Part shown: positions 43,302-54,379 of the stretch, in pieces
Layout of the letters: the number at the start of each line of letters is the position of its first letter
Numbering within the stretch: position 1 is the stretch's first letter
NCBI GenBank assembly: GCA_022316685.1
Contig: JAKJHU010000560.1
Span: 1-64,000, forward strand
DNA: 64,000 bases
Reading direction: 5' to 3'
Origin: Progne subis subis
Taxonomy: Eukaryota > Chordata > Aves > Passeriformes > Hirundinidae
Position numbers and translations under genes: made by a program
The notes under the pieces: generated by a model
What the model was told of the DNA's origin: nothing
The model's input: the letters and a program-made list of their open reading frames with translations, nothing else
Databases searched by the model: none

Positions 43302-43578
43302 CTGGGGGTGAGACCAGGCTCTCAGTGCTCTGCCCAGGGCCCCAGCTGTCAGTGAAGCAGGACAAGCCAAACCAGCTGGGATGGCAGCCACCAGTGCTGG
43401 GCAGACACGCTCAGCTCCAGCACAAGGGCTGCGTGCTCCCATCAGAGGACCCCTGTGCAGTGATACAGGCAGCCGGAAAAAGTCTGGGTTTCTTTGCTTC
43501 TGATTGCCAAGGCATGTGTGCAGCTGTTACTTACCAGGGCCCTGCATCAAAGGGGCACCTGTGGCTCTCTCCAGTCTT

Positions 43579-45873
43579 CTACAGTTGATGAATATCCTGC
43601 ATCCAAGGATCACGGAAGAGGTCTTCTAATGAGGGCCTGTCCACGTCTAGCATGGTTAAACACCTCCTGATCAGATCTTGGCATTCTGGGGAGAGAAACC
43701 AGAAACTGCCGGTCATTTAGAGAAGGCTCCTGTCTGCTTTGCCCACTATTCCCATGCCCAGGCTATACTGCATGTGCTCAGAGCTGGGCCTAAACTTTCC
43801 CATCAATCCCCTGTTTTGGAGGAGAGCAGGACATGTGCCACCTCCTCAGCAGCTGCCAGAGCAGGATGCTCATCAGCCCGCTGCTGTCTCCCAGCACTGG
43901 TATTGCCCCCGTGCCCAGAGATGAGGATCCACCTTGAGAGAGCCGTTTGTGGCAGCGAGAGCTGATGGTCCCAGCTGATGTTCTGGCCCCTCCTGAAAGG
44001 GTGCTCCCCGCAGACCATCTGGTGTAGCAGGATGCCCAGGGACCAGATGGTAGCTGGCTTGCCGTAGTACCAGCCAAAGTGGGTCCATTCCGGGGGACTG
44101 TATGACGGTGTTCCTATGGAATACAGATGGAGCTCATCAGGGGGAATGCTGCTGCTCCCAGAGCCTGGCCCCAGCATCCCTGGGCATGCAGGAGGCTGCC
44201 CCAGTGGCACGTGGTGTGACCTGCTGCCCTCTCACCAGCACTGGGACTTGTGGACAACCTTGGGGTTGGAAAAGAATCCACTGGTGTTGGAAGAGGGCAG
44301 TGTAAGTTCTGGCAATGCCCAACCATGACGAGGAAAATCCCATTCACTGCTGGGGAAAAACCATGCCTTCATCCTCCCTGCCTGCATTGCCCCAAAAACA
44401 TTCTGAAGCCAAGGCAAACCAGGCAACTGGAGCAGTCCAAGCCCTTTCTCATCTGCACACCAAACTGGCTGGCTGCACAGGCTCTGGCTCCACCCCTCTC
44501 TGCCACCCCCACACATGGGTGTTTCTGTCAGGCTGGCTGCCCCAGTCCCAGCCCCAGTCCTGGCCAGAGTGGCTGGAAATAGGCTGTCCAGCATAGGCTG
44601 AAGCTGACCCCCACCTGCCCCTGCTCAAAAGCAACTTGGCTGAAGACTCAATGCCATGACTGGCAGCAAAAGGGGAGAACGCCTGCTGCCACACCCAGGT
44701 TGGGTCGTGAGATGTTGGGGCCAAGGAGATGTTCAGAACTGGGAGCACACCCCTTTGTGGGCTCACCTGCAACGTGAGTGTAGGACCGTGTCTTGCAGGT
44801 AGGTGCCACAGCCAAAGTCGATCAATTTGGCCTGCCCGGTGGCCAGGTCAACCAGGATGTTCTCTGGTTTGATGTCTCTGTGCAGGACCCCGCAGCTGGT
44901 GCAGTGCTGCACGGCCTCCAGCACCTGGCGGAACAGCTCCTGCGCCACCTCCTCGGACAGGAACCCCCGTGCCCGAATGAAATGCCGGAGGTCCTGACAT
45001 CGTTCCGGGCGCTCCAGGACCATGATGATGTCTGTTGGGGAGCTCAAGCCACTCCAGCAGCTGGGCGACCCCAGGGAAGCCAGTGGAGACCTTGTGCAGC
45101 AGCACGATCTCCAGTGGTGCGCTGGTGCCGTTGGGCTGCGGGAGGAGCACGATGCCGTCAGTGGGGCTGATGCCGTGCCAGGGCTGGGGAAGCCCTCACC
45201 CAGCCCGGGATGCTCTGCACCCTGCGCTGGCCTCACGCCCGCTCTCCCTCCAGGCATCCTTGGGGCTTCCACCCTGCCGGGCCTCGGCTCATCCCCGCCC
45301 AGCACTGCCCCAGGCTTCTCTCCCGCTGGCCCCGCTCACTCACCAGCCGGTCCCAGTGCCGGACGCGTTCCGTGGCACCCTTTTGATGGCCACCTGCAAA
45401 CCAAGGGGAGCAGCGGGAATGAGCTCAGCACCTGCCCTGCCCAGCCCCATCCTCCATCTCCTGTGCCCGCCGCCGGCCCCGCCGCTCACCGGGGCGCCGT
45501 CCGAGAGCCGCGTCGCCGCGAAGACGCTGCCGAAGCCGCCGCGCCCCAGGAGCGACCCCACTCGGTACTGCTCCTTGAGGCCGTGCTGCGCCGTCCCTGC
45601 CGGCGAGACGCGGCTGTCAGCGCTCGGCCCGGGGCCAGGAACGGCCCCCGAGCGCCCCTCAACCGCCCCGGACCGGGCATCCCCAGACGTTCGCTCCTGG
45701 GGACGGGACAGCGGCGGCTCGGGGCCGGCGGCCGCGCTGCCGAGCGGCGGAGCTCGGGCCGGGGAAGCCGCAGCGGAGGCGGCGGGAGCGGCTGCACCGC
45801 GTGTGTCCTCTGCGGGGCCCGGGAGGAGCCGGGGCCGGGGCCGGGGCCGGGGGCCGGGGCAGGGGCCGAGCAT
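43579..45873 (-). pseudogene. PIM1-like serine/threonine kinase copy, six exons, four single-base indels
   Basis: A PIM-family protein kinase copy with PIM exon structure on the minus strand. Exon 1 (from Met at 45873) is GC-rich coding-like sequence. Exon 2 is 45490-45596 (107 bp; glycine loop LLGRGGFGSV). Exon 3 is 45344-45393 (VAIK lysine). Exon 4 is 44767-45135 (hinge LERPE, catalytic [11 protein letters not shown]). Exon 5 is 43933-44113 (GTPSYSPPEW, MVCGEHPF). Exon 6 is 43579-43685 (DRPSLEDL, PWMQ, stop). Internal exons 2-5 have AG acceptors and GT donors and exon 6 has an AG acceptor. The frame breaks four times by one base: a loss in exon 3 (after PRN), gains in exon 4 near 45,034 (after ELPN) and near 44,782 (after QDTV), and a gain in exon 5 near 43,945 (after LPQ). 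Outside these points the protein reads on in another frame. This is a young pseudogene or a real gene with base-level assembly errors; the sequence alone cannot decide. PIM kinases promote survival and growth and are constitutively active. Confidence 0.8.
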
Positions 45874-46080
45874 GGCTCAGGTGCCGCCAAAGGGCAGTGA
45901 TGCCCCCTTGGCTCCAGGCACTGATGCCCGCCCAGCATCGCCACCGCCAGTACGGCCAGAGCCGGGCGGAGGGGAGACCGCGGCGGGACGCCCGGGGGCG
46001 GGGACGGGGCAGCCCCGTGTGGGGCCGGGGGCGGGCTGGGGGCATGGCCAGGCCCAGCAGGGGAGAGGGAGACTGGGAGA
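45440..46080. promoter_or_regulatory. CpG island over PIM-like exons 1-3
   Basis: A strongly GC-rich, CpG-dense stretch covering exons 1-3 of the PIM-like copy and extending about 200 bases upstream of its presumed start (minus-strand Met at 45873). It contains short GGGGCC-type runs around 45,830-45,870. This is the expected position of a PIM promoter. No TATA box is evident. Activity is inferred from composition only. Confidence 0.5.
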
Positions 46081-46094
46081 GGAGGGGGACACCG

Positions 46095-46190
46095 GGAAAG
46101 GGAGACCGGGAGAGTGTGCGGGACTGCGGGAGAGTGTGTAGGACTGAGGGAGAGGGAGAGAAGAAGCGGGAGGGAGTCAATAAAACCACT
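46095..46190. repeat. Purine-rich GGGAGAG-type simple repeat ending in AATAAA
   Basis: About 90 bases of imperfect GGGAGAGTGTG and GAGAGGGAGA repeats on the + strand, ending with GTCAATAAAACC (46,180-46,189). It could be the end of a mobile element or a gene, but nothing else supports that. Confidence 0.5.
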
Positions 46191-46206
46191 TCTTTGGCTT
46201 ATGCCG

Positions 46207-46228
46207 ATGCTTCTGCCACTGCTGCTGC

Positions 46229-46261
<33 letters not shown>

Positions 46262-46262
46262 A
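46207..46262. repeat. CTG trinucleotide repeat
   Basis: An interrupted then pure run of CTG (about ten pure units at 46,231-46,260) just beyond the CpG island of the PIM-like copy. It gives poly-Leu or poly-Gln in open frames that have no other coding signal, so it is treated as a microsatellite. Confidence 0.9.
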
Positions 46263-46264
46263 AC

Positions 46265-47044
46265 TGAAGCCCTGGGGCCGTTTTTCCCTGTGTCCGTTTG
46301 TCCGTTGCCCGCTCAGCCCCGCGCCAAGCCCCGCGCTCCCCGGGGGCAGCCCCTGAGCCTGTCCAGACACGGGAACTTTGCAGTGTTGAACCAAGACCCA
46401 GAGTCGACTCCTGCACGGTGGCACAGGAATCCCCTTGGCTGCTGCTGTGCATTGTCCCTACTGAGGGTCAGACACTGTCAGAGCACATTCCCTGAATGCA
46501 CAATTTGTACCTGACCCAAGCACTGCACCTGTGTCTCCAGCATTGCTTTCCAAGAAAAACAGGGGAAGGCAAACTGGATGTAGCTCATGGTATTTTACAG
46601 TGTCTGAAATTTGCCAACTCATGGATCTTGGAGGTGAGATCCATTTGGAATTGATGGGATGGAGAAGTAGTGCAAGATGGAAAAGGGGAGCATAGAAATA
46701 AATAGAGAAAAACATCTTGCATTTTTACTTTCCATTTTCATTTCATTTCTTAAAAGTTCTTTCAGTTTCCCTAGAATCTGCTCCACAATCCCGTTTGCTC
46801 TTTCCGAGAAACCTTCCTGCAGAACAGGGTGGAGCTTCTGGCACAAGATGTGGCAGCAACGGCAGCTTCCCTTGGCTTTCCACACTGTGCATGCAGCAGG
46901 AGTCTTGCAGCAAAGCAGGACAAATATTTGATAAACCTGACAACTTGTTCTTTCTTTTCCTTGTGGGCTGGGGAGTTGTGCCATTGGTAAGGTTTTCATT
47001 GTTACTGTTCTCCCCTAAGAAAACAGGACAGGGTACCGGTGGTA
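46265..47044. other. No gene recognised
   Basis: 46,265-46,400 is GC-rich. The rest has no repeat or domain that could be identified; a minus-strand open frame of 126 codons (46,619-46,999) was read and not recognised. Confidence 0.35.
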
Positions 47045-49550
47045 CCTACTGGGAGTCTGTTATTGTCAAACCAAGGAGGAAGAAGTGGACAACTTATTCT
47101 ATAAGCAGCTGGAGAATGTTTCAGGATCACCAGCCCCTGTTCTTGTAGGTGACTTCAACCTGCCAGACGTCTGCTGGGATCTCCATACAGCAGCAAAGAG
47201 GCAGTCCAGGAAGGTTTTGGAGTGTATGGAGAACAACCTGTTGTCACAGCTGGTGTGAGCCCACCAGGGGATGGACTATGTTACACCTGTTGTTTGCAAA
47301 TAGAGAAGGACAGGTGGGAGATGTGGTGGTTGGAGGATGCTTGGGACAGAGTGATCAAGAAATGAGAGAGTTCTTGATATTTGGTGAAAGCAGGAGGAAC
47401 TTCAATAAGACTTTCACACAAAGCTTCAAAATGGCAGACTTTGGCCTATTTAGGAGACTTATTCAGAGAGTTCCTTGGGAAGCAGCCTTTCAAAACAAAG
47501 GAGTCCAGGAAGGGTGGGTGTGCTTCAAAGCAGAGATCTTGAGTGCAGAGGAACAGACTGTGTGCTGAAAGATGAGCTGACGAGGCAAACGTCCATCCTG
47601 GATGGGCAACAGGGTTTTGAAAGAACTTAGGAATAAAAAGAGGATGTACCATCTTTGGAAGGAGGGTCAGGTCTCTCAGGAGGTATTTAAGAGAGTTGCT
47701 AGGGCATGTAGGAAAAACAGTAGGGTGGCCAAAGCTCAGTTCAAACTTAATTTGACAGCTTTTGTAAAGGATAATAAAAAATGTTTTTACAAATATATTA
47801 GAGGCAAAAGGAAGGATAAGACCAACCTTTGTTCTCTGCTGGATGTGGGAGGGAACTCATTAACTGCAGATGAGGAGAAGGCAGAAGTGCTTAACGCCTT
47901 CTTTTCCTCAGTCTTTAGTGGGAAGATGGCTTGTCCCCAGAACAACTGCCCTCCTGGGCTGGTAGATGGTGTCAGGGAGCAGAATGGTCCCCCTGTTATC
48001 CAGGAGGAGGCAGTCAGAGAACTGCTGAGATGCTTGGATGTTCAGAAATCTATGGGCCCAGATGGGATCCATCCCAAGGTGATGAGGGAGCTGGCAGATG
48101 AACCTCCAAAGCTGCTCTCCATCATTTACCAACAGCCCTGGCTCACTGGTGAGGTTCCAGGTGACAGGAATCTGGCCAATGTGGCACCATTCACAAGAAG
48201 GGTGGGAAGGAGGATCCCAGTAATTAGAGGCCAGTTAGCCTGACCTCAGTACCCGGTAAGGTCATGGAGCAGTTTATATTGAGTGTCATCACACAGCACC
48301 TACAGGATGGCCAGGGTATCAGACCCAGCCAGCATGGGTTTAGGAGGGGTAGGTCGTGTTTGACCAGCCTGCTCTCCTTTTATGACCAGGTAACCCACCT
48401 GGTGGATGTGGGAATGCTGTGGATGTTGTGTATTTGGACTTCAGCAAGGCCTTTGACACTGTCTCCCACAGCACACTCCTGGAAAAGCTGGCAGCCCACG
48501 GCTTGGACAGGAGCACTCTTTGCTGGGTTAAGAACTGGCTGCATGGCCGGGCCCAGAGAGTGGTGGGGAACGGTGCTGCATGCAGCTGGCAGCCAGTCAC
48601 CAGTGGTGTTCCTCAGGGGTCTGTGCTGGGGCCAGCTCTGTTCAGGATTTTTATTGACGACATGGATGAGGTAATGAGTCTTTCCTTAGCAAATTTGCAG
48701 ATGACACCAAGCTGGGAGCGTGTGTAGATCTGTTGGAAGGTAGGAGGGCTCTGCACTGAGACCTGGGACAGTTGGATGGGTGGGCAGAGTCCAATAAGAT
48801 GAAGTTTAATAAGTCTAAGTGCTGAGTCCTGCATTTTGGGCACAATAACCCCCTGCAATGTTGTAGTCTGGGGACGGTGTGGCTGGACAGTGCCCAGGCA
48901 GAAAGGGCCCTGGGGCACTGATGGACAGCAGGCTGGACATGAGCCAGCAGTGTGCCCAGGTGGCCAAGAAGGCCAATGGCACCTGGCCTGGATCAGGAAT
49001 GGTGTGACCAGCAGGAGCAGGGAGGTCATTCTTCCCCTGTACTTGGCACTGGTGAGGCCACACCTGGAGTGCTGTGTCCAGTTCTGGCCCCTCAGTTTAG
49101 GAAGGACGTTGAGATGCTTGAGTGCATCCAGAGGAGGGCAACAAGGCTGGTGAAGGACTTGGAACAGAAGTCCTGTGAGGAACAGCTGAGGGAGCTCTTG
49201 TTGGTTTTGCTGGAGGAGACTCAGAGGTGACCTTCTCACTCTATACAACTTCCTGAAGGGTGGTTGTAGTCAGGTGGGGATTGGTCTCTTTCTCCAGGCA
49301 GCAACTGACAAAATGAGAGGACAAAGTCTGAAGCTGTGTCAAGGGAAATACAGGTTGGATATTAGGAAAAAGGTGTGATAAAGTATTGGAATGATCTGCC
49401 TGGGGAGGTGGTGGCATCACCATCCCTGCAGGTGTTTGAAAAAGTTTGGATGTTACACTTGGTGCCATGGTTTTGTTGAGGTGTTAGGGCATGGGTTGGA
49501 CTCGATGATCTTGAAGATCTCTTCCAACATACTGATTCCATGATTCTGTC
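47045..49550 (+). mobile_element. CR1 LINE, 5'-truncated, about 2.5 kb
   Basis: Plus strand, in order: endonuclease end (VGDFNLPDVCWD near 47,147), a linker, the ORF2 middle (DNKKCFYKYIRGKRK at 47,770-47,815; KSMGPDGIHPKVMRELAD at 48,050), palm motifs FSKAFDTV (48,440) and [11 protein letters not shown] (48,603), FADDTKLG in a shifted frame (48,690), and [16 protein letters not shown] CR1 text to the tail GACTCGATGATCTTGAAGAT, CTTCCAAC, ATTCCATGATTCTGT (49,500-49,550). It is dead: several frameshifts (near 47,225, 48,245, 48,400 and 48,680) and in-frame stops. It is the longest LINE here and its sequence is the best preserved. Confidence 0.9.
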
Positions 49551-51630
49551 ATTTGTAGGGAGTACAAGCCTGGCTGAATGCAGAGAAAGAATCTCCAGAG
49601 CCTGCAGCCAGAAGTGGAGAGTTGTGTGATAATCATTCCAACACCCCATGGACATCTTCAAAGTGATCTAGACCATGAAAATGGGCTGAAAGAGGGAATT
49701 TGTTTCTGTCTTCAGTTTAGATGCTTCTACATCTCATGCACTTATATAAATCAAGAGTACAATCAGTTCATTGGAAGCAGCAGAACAAGCTCTCAGAGCA
49801 AATGACAGAAAGAATCTGAAAAGGAGAAATGCAGGGAATGACTTGGTGAACTTGGTCTGTAAGAAGGGTCATTTTGTCCAAGTCATTTCCAATCCATTCC
49901 GCAGCTTTTGTCCTTCCTAACAAGGCCATTTGCATCTCAGATTTCCCATGAAATAAGAACTCTGAGCTTGTGGAACTGCCTGAAAGATGCCCTGTTCCTC
50001 TGCAGGGACACTCAGGCTGAAAAAGAAGCCTGAGCCCTGTCTTGGGAAGCCTCCTCTGAGGTGGAATTTGTGCTGTGCTGGGAGAGGAGGAGGAGGAGGA
50101 GAGGGAGAATGATGGGCACTTGTCACTGAGACACACAAAGCAGTCACACGCAGACAAGAGTTTTTCGCAGAGGTCCTTCTGATCCAGCTCACAGCCGAGA
50201 GAGCGGAGAGAAGAAATCCCTTGGTTTATTTCTTACTTTTTATACATTTCTGGGTCTAGCAGAAGATTGGCTTTTTGGGGTTTCCACCTCTCAGCCTCAG
50301 TGGCCAGAACAATTGTCAGTTACAGTTGTTTTCAGGTTAGAAATAAGCAAACAAAGGACAGGATTGAAAAACAAAGAATTTGTTTATGTTACATCTGTGG
50401 GAAAAGGTAGAAAACTGCTCTAATATTCTACAGTAACTAAAAGATCTAACTCTATTTCAAAAGGCTTTAAAAACTCAGAAAAATCAGGGTAACAGGCACT
50501 GTGTGTCAGGAGCAGGAGGTTTGGGCCGCAGGACATTCCGCCTGTGCCGCTGCCCCGCAATCGGCGACCGTGCCCGGGGCTCTGGGCCTGGCCCCGCGTG
50601 CGCTGAGCTCCCGACACTGCGGGAGCTCCCCAGGCTGGGCTCAGGTTCTGCTGGGACTGGGCAGCAGGCTGGGCTCCAACTGGGATCAGCAGCAGCTGGA
50701 AATACCTCTGGGCATCTCCACTTTGTGCTGCTGCTCGGAAGCAACGATGAAGCGAGTTGAGAAGTTCTCATTTTTTTTTCCTCTTCTGGTGGATTTTTTC
50801 ATTTTATTTTTCACTCCAGAGGCAAATTCTGTGATGACCTCTGTGAGTTGATTCTATTTCAGCAGCAACAGCAACAGGGCTGTGTTTGAGCACTGCAAAT
50901 GTGGCCTGTGTGTCTTTAATTCTCCTCAACTTTGAGCTCAGGGACCTGTGAACATTTGGAGATCTGCTACTCATGATGCCAGAGTTCCCCATCACAAAGG
51001 CACTCTGGGTGGCACCAATCAAAAAATTGCAGTTTTACAGATAAAATTCAAGTGGCAAGCAGAAGAGGGGCAACAGCAGTCATGATCTACAATTCCCAAG
51101 TCAAAGGCAGCAGCAGCCTCCTGCTGTCACCTCAGGGTGCGTAAAACAGTGCTGAAAACAGCGCTGGAACCCGATCCTTTCTTTCTCTGGAGGCTGGCTC
51201 AGGGCAGCACAGCCGGGCCCTGAGGAATCAGGGCTGTTTGTGGGTGATTGTCGCTCTACTCCAGAATTCAGCTGGAAAATCCCCTGGGAAGCCGAGGCAG
51301 GAGCAGGTGGGAAGGGGCCGGCGCTGCTGCTGCTCCTGCCCGGGAGCCCCGGCTGGGCCGGGCCGGCGCCCGCTGCGCTGCGGCTCCTGCTGCTGCCAGA
51401 GCCGGGCGGGACTCGGGCACAGGGAATGGACACGGGGGGACAGCAAAGGCCTGGCGGCTGCAGGGATGTTCGCGCTGGGGCCAGCGCCAGCACACAGCTT
51501 CAGCTGCAATGAACCCCGAGGGGAACGCTGGGGAAAGGCTCCATTTCAGCCTTTCTTTACTCATGGCTGTGAAGGGACTGTGAGGGGCACTGAGGGGCCA
51601 TGAGGGGGACAAGGGTCTCTGAGAGGCTGT
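49551..51630. other. Unassigned segment with two GC-rich islands
   Basis: 50,500-50,640 and 51,290-51,520 are GC- and CpG-rich, separated by AT-richer sequence. A TATA-like and AATAAA pair on the minus strand at 50,224-50,244 could mark an LTR, but the two are too close for certainty. No coding domain was found in the frames across either island. Confidence 0.4.
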
Positions 51631-51639
51631 GAGAGGCCA

Positions 51640-51845
51640 GGCACTTCATGGAACCAAGGGTCCATTATGACACTACAGAACCAAGGAGATTCCTGTTGAC
51701 AGTACAGAACCTCATGGAACCAAGGGGCCACTGTGGCACAGCAAGGCCTTGTGGAACCAAAGAGACCATGGTGACACTACAGAACCTCATGGATCAAAGG
51801 GTCCCTTGTGACACTGCAGAACCAAGGAGAATGTTGTTGGCAGTA
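51640..51845 (+). repeat. Short 37-bp family array, forward orientation
   Basis: About five to six monomers (CTTCATGGAACCAAGGGTCC, GACACTACAGAACC words), 30 kb from the nearest macro-tandem unit, showing that the family is dispersed. It ends at GGCAGTACAAAAGC. Confidence 0.85.
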
Positions 51846-52049
51846 CAAAAGCACCAGCACCTGGAATGGGGCTGTGGCCTTGGGCATCAGATGTCCAAAT
51901 GCCTCAGCTGGTGAGACTGGAATCCAGGGAAAGCTGCTGAGCAGGTGAGTGTCTGAGCACAGCTGCTGCAGCGATCCATGTACAGGTATGACTATGGAAT
52001 GGGATAGACCAGACCAGGATAGTCCCGTTGGGAATGATCTGCAGTTCAG

Positions 52050-52320
52050 AGCAGGATGATGGTCTGGTCCAAGTGCCTGACCCCTCCAGGGCTGACCAAA
52101 AGTGAAAGCAGTCATTAAGGGCACTGTCCAAATGTCTCTTAAACACTGACAGCCTTGGGGCATCAACCACCTCTCCAGGGAGCCTGTGCAGTGTTTGAGC
52201 ACCCTCTCAGGAAAGAAACACTTTCTCCTGTGCAGTCTAAACCATCCCTGGTACAGCTTTGACCCATTCTCCCACGTTCCATCCCAGGATATGAGGGAGA
52301 AGAGAAAGGGAAATGCAGCG
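52050..52320 (-). mobile_element. CR1-like 3' region fragment
   Basis: On the minus strand it reads the worn equivalent of the avian CR1 text around GTTGATGCCCCAAGGCTGTC and CATTTGGACAGTGCC, which follows the end of ORF2 in these elements. Both ends are truncated. Confidence 0.5.
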
Positions 52321-52699
52321 CAGAGCCAGGGGGCAGCGAGATGGGAGTGTGCAGCTTGCAGGGACACAGCAGCAGCTGTGGGACAGCGCAGGACAAGCTG
52401 TGCTGGACATGGCCAAGGGCCCTGGCAGGGCTGGCAGTGGCCAGGAGAAGCCAAGTCTTGGTGCCCTGGGGCACTGCAGGGTCTGTGCCACCAAGGGCTG
52501 TGAGGAGACACCTTGTCCTGAGGCCCTGGGGCCTCCTGGCACAGCCCCAGCAAGGCTGGGCACTGTCAGCCCCTTGTGCTGCCCTCAGCATCCCCCCACA
52601 TCCCAGTGGCCTCAGGGATCTGCTGGGACCAGTCCCTGGTGAGCCTTGGGCAGGAATGGCCCTGGGGGGCTCCTGAATGCTCCCAGGGACTGCAGGTTC
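52321..52699. other. GC-rich, no gene recognised
   Basis: Words such as CCCAGCAAGGCTGGGCACTG and open frames on both strands without domains. It loosely resembles 56,640-56,880. Confidence 0.35.
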
Positions 52700-53200
52700 T
52701 CCAAAGGACTTTGGGTTTTGCTTTGGCCTGGGAGTCTCTGAGGGGTTTGTGCAATCATGGCCTCCAATTATCTGCTGTAATTACTCCCTGGAGATGTTTT
52801 GTCAGTAACAACACTCAGTGGGGCTCATTAATGCCTCAAAGTACTCAAGAGTCATTAAAGTACTAGTTCTTGACACTGAATCCCTGAGAGGTTTGTGCAG
52901 TCATGGCCTCCAATTATCCAATATTTAATGAGTCCCTAGAGAGGCTTTGTATTGACACTCAGCAGGGCTCATTCATGCTCTGTAATACTCTAGGTTTTTT
53001 AAGGTACTTTGGGTTTTCCTTTCCACACTGAGTCTCTGAGAGCTTTTTGGGCAATCATGGCCTCCAATTCTGTCCTCCAAGGAGTACATGAGGAGCCTGT
53101 GTTGGGGATGGACCTCAGTGGGACCCATGAATGCTGTGAGACACTTTGGGTTTTTCCTGTAACTTGAACTGCTGGAAAGGTTTGTGCAATCTCCTCTCAG
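52700..53200. repeat. ~150-bp tandem repeat, about 3.5 copies
   Basis: The word CATGGCCTCCAATT recurs near 52,757, 52,903 and 53,057 (spacings 146 and 154), each preceded by GAGTCTCTGAGAGGTTTGTG-like sequence and followed by a CTCAGTGGGGCTCATTAATG-like motif. A fourth partial copy (GGAAAGGTTTGTGCAATC) ends near 53,190. No match to a known family was recognised. Confidence 0.8.
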
Positions 53201-53860
53201 GCCCTGAGGGCTCAGCACCAAATGCACCACGGGGCTCCTTGGGATCAAGCAAGTCCTGACAAACCATGGCTGTGCCTTGATTTCCCTCTGGTCTGGTGCA
53301 GTTCATTAGGAATGTTTTCTACAACAGTTATGGAGCAAGATTTCAAAGAGCTTCTAAGAAATACACATTCCTGTTATAAAAGGTGTGTTGTATTACTGTT
53401 ATCTCTAGAGAAGAGGTGATTGCAGCATTCTGTGATTGATATTGATCCAGGGTCTCTCCTCAGGAAGTCTGACCTGGTCACAGAAGCTGTGCCTTGAGAT
53501 CTGACCCAGTTTGGACAACTTTGCTGCACATTCCCCAAGCCCATCCTGTCTGACCTCACTCACCTGGGACCTGCTTTCCTTGGAGAGCTGCCTGCACTCA
53601 GGCAAAAAGGGGTTTTCTTTTTTTTGAAGGAATGTAAACCTCCTAATTTTCCCCACTGGAAACAGACACACTCCTCAAGTGTGTGCCAGCCCAAGGTACC
53701 ACCAAAACCACTGCAGTCGTGCCCTGGGCCAGCTGTGAGGGTGGATCATCATCACAACCTGCCCTGGGCCACTGCAAGGGTCTGTGGCCATGGACACTGC
53801 ACTGACCCCACTGCTGGGTTTGGGTGCCACAGCAACTGTGAGCAGTTCAAGTTTCCTTGG
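53201..53860. other. No gene recognised
   Basis: Mixed-composition sequence without repeats or domains that could be identified. Confidence 0.35.
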
Positions 53861-53861
53861 A

Positions 53862-54370
53862 AACACTGGGGAGGACTGGGACACACTGGGAGACACTGGG
53901 AACGCTGTGGGAGACACTGGGACATACTGGGAGTGATACTGGGGTGGACTGGGACAACCTGGGAACACCGGGAATGCTGAGGGGGAATCTGGGCAGACTG
54001 GGATGGACTGTGGGGGTAGACTGAGACATACTGGGACACACTGGGAGTGATACTGGGCCATACTGAGACATACTGGGGGTACTGTTGAGTGATACTGGGG
54101 GATACTGGGACAAACTTGGGACACTGGGAATACTGTGGGCAAACGGGGGGACACAGGGGTGTACTTTGGATGATACTGGGGGGAACTGGAAGGGAATGGA
54201 AATGAACTCAGGTGTATTGGGAGGGACTGGGCTGCACTTGGAGGGCCTGGAGGGGCACTGGGGTTTTACTTGGCTTTACTGGGGATGAAATGTGCTGTAG
54301 TGGGTGGGACTGGACGGGCACTGTATATGTACTGGGTTGTACTGGGGATAACCTGGGCTGGAGTGGAAGA
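53862..54370. repeat. ACTGGGA-type degenerate minisatellite
   Basis: Some 50 imperfect 8-14-bp words of the form ACTGGGA, ACTGGGACATACTGGGA and GATACTGGGG over 500 bases. They give repetitive PSVSQ- and CPSV-like open frames on the minus strand, which are not genes. It ends immediately before the CpG promoter region. Confidence 0.9.
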
Positions 54371-54379
54371 GACTGGGGG

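Noticed and set aside
45035..46141. 368-codon + strand open frame
   Set aside because: It runs antisense to PIM-like exons 1-4 through the CpG island. Kinase motifs and splice sites support the minus strand, and this frame has no domain.
46619..46999. 126-codon minus-strand frame with a helical-looking middle
   Set aside because: It could not be matched to any family, and no exon signals lie around it.
50221..50245. TATA-like and AATAAA pair on the minus strand
   Set aside because: The two signals are only about 15 bases apart and no LTR ends were found, so it is mentioned only within the unassigned segment.
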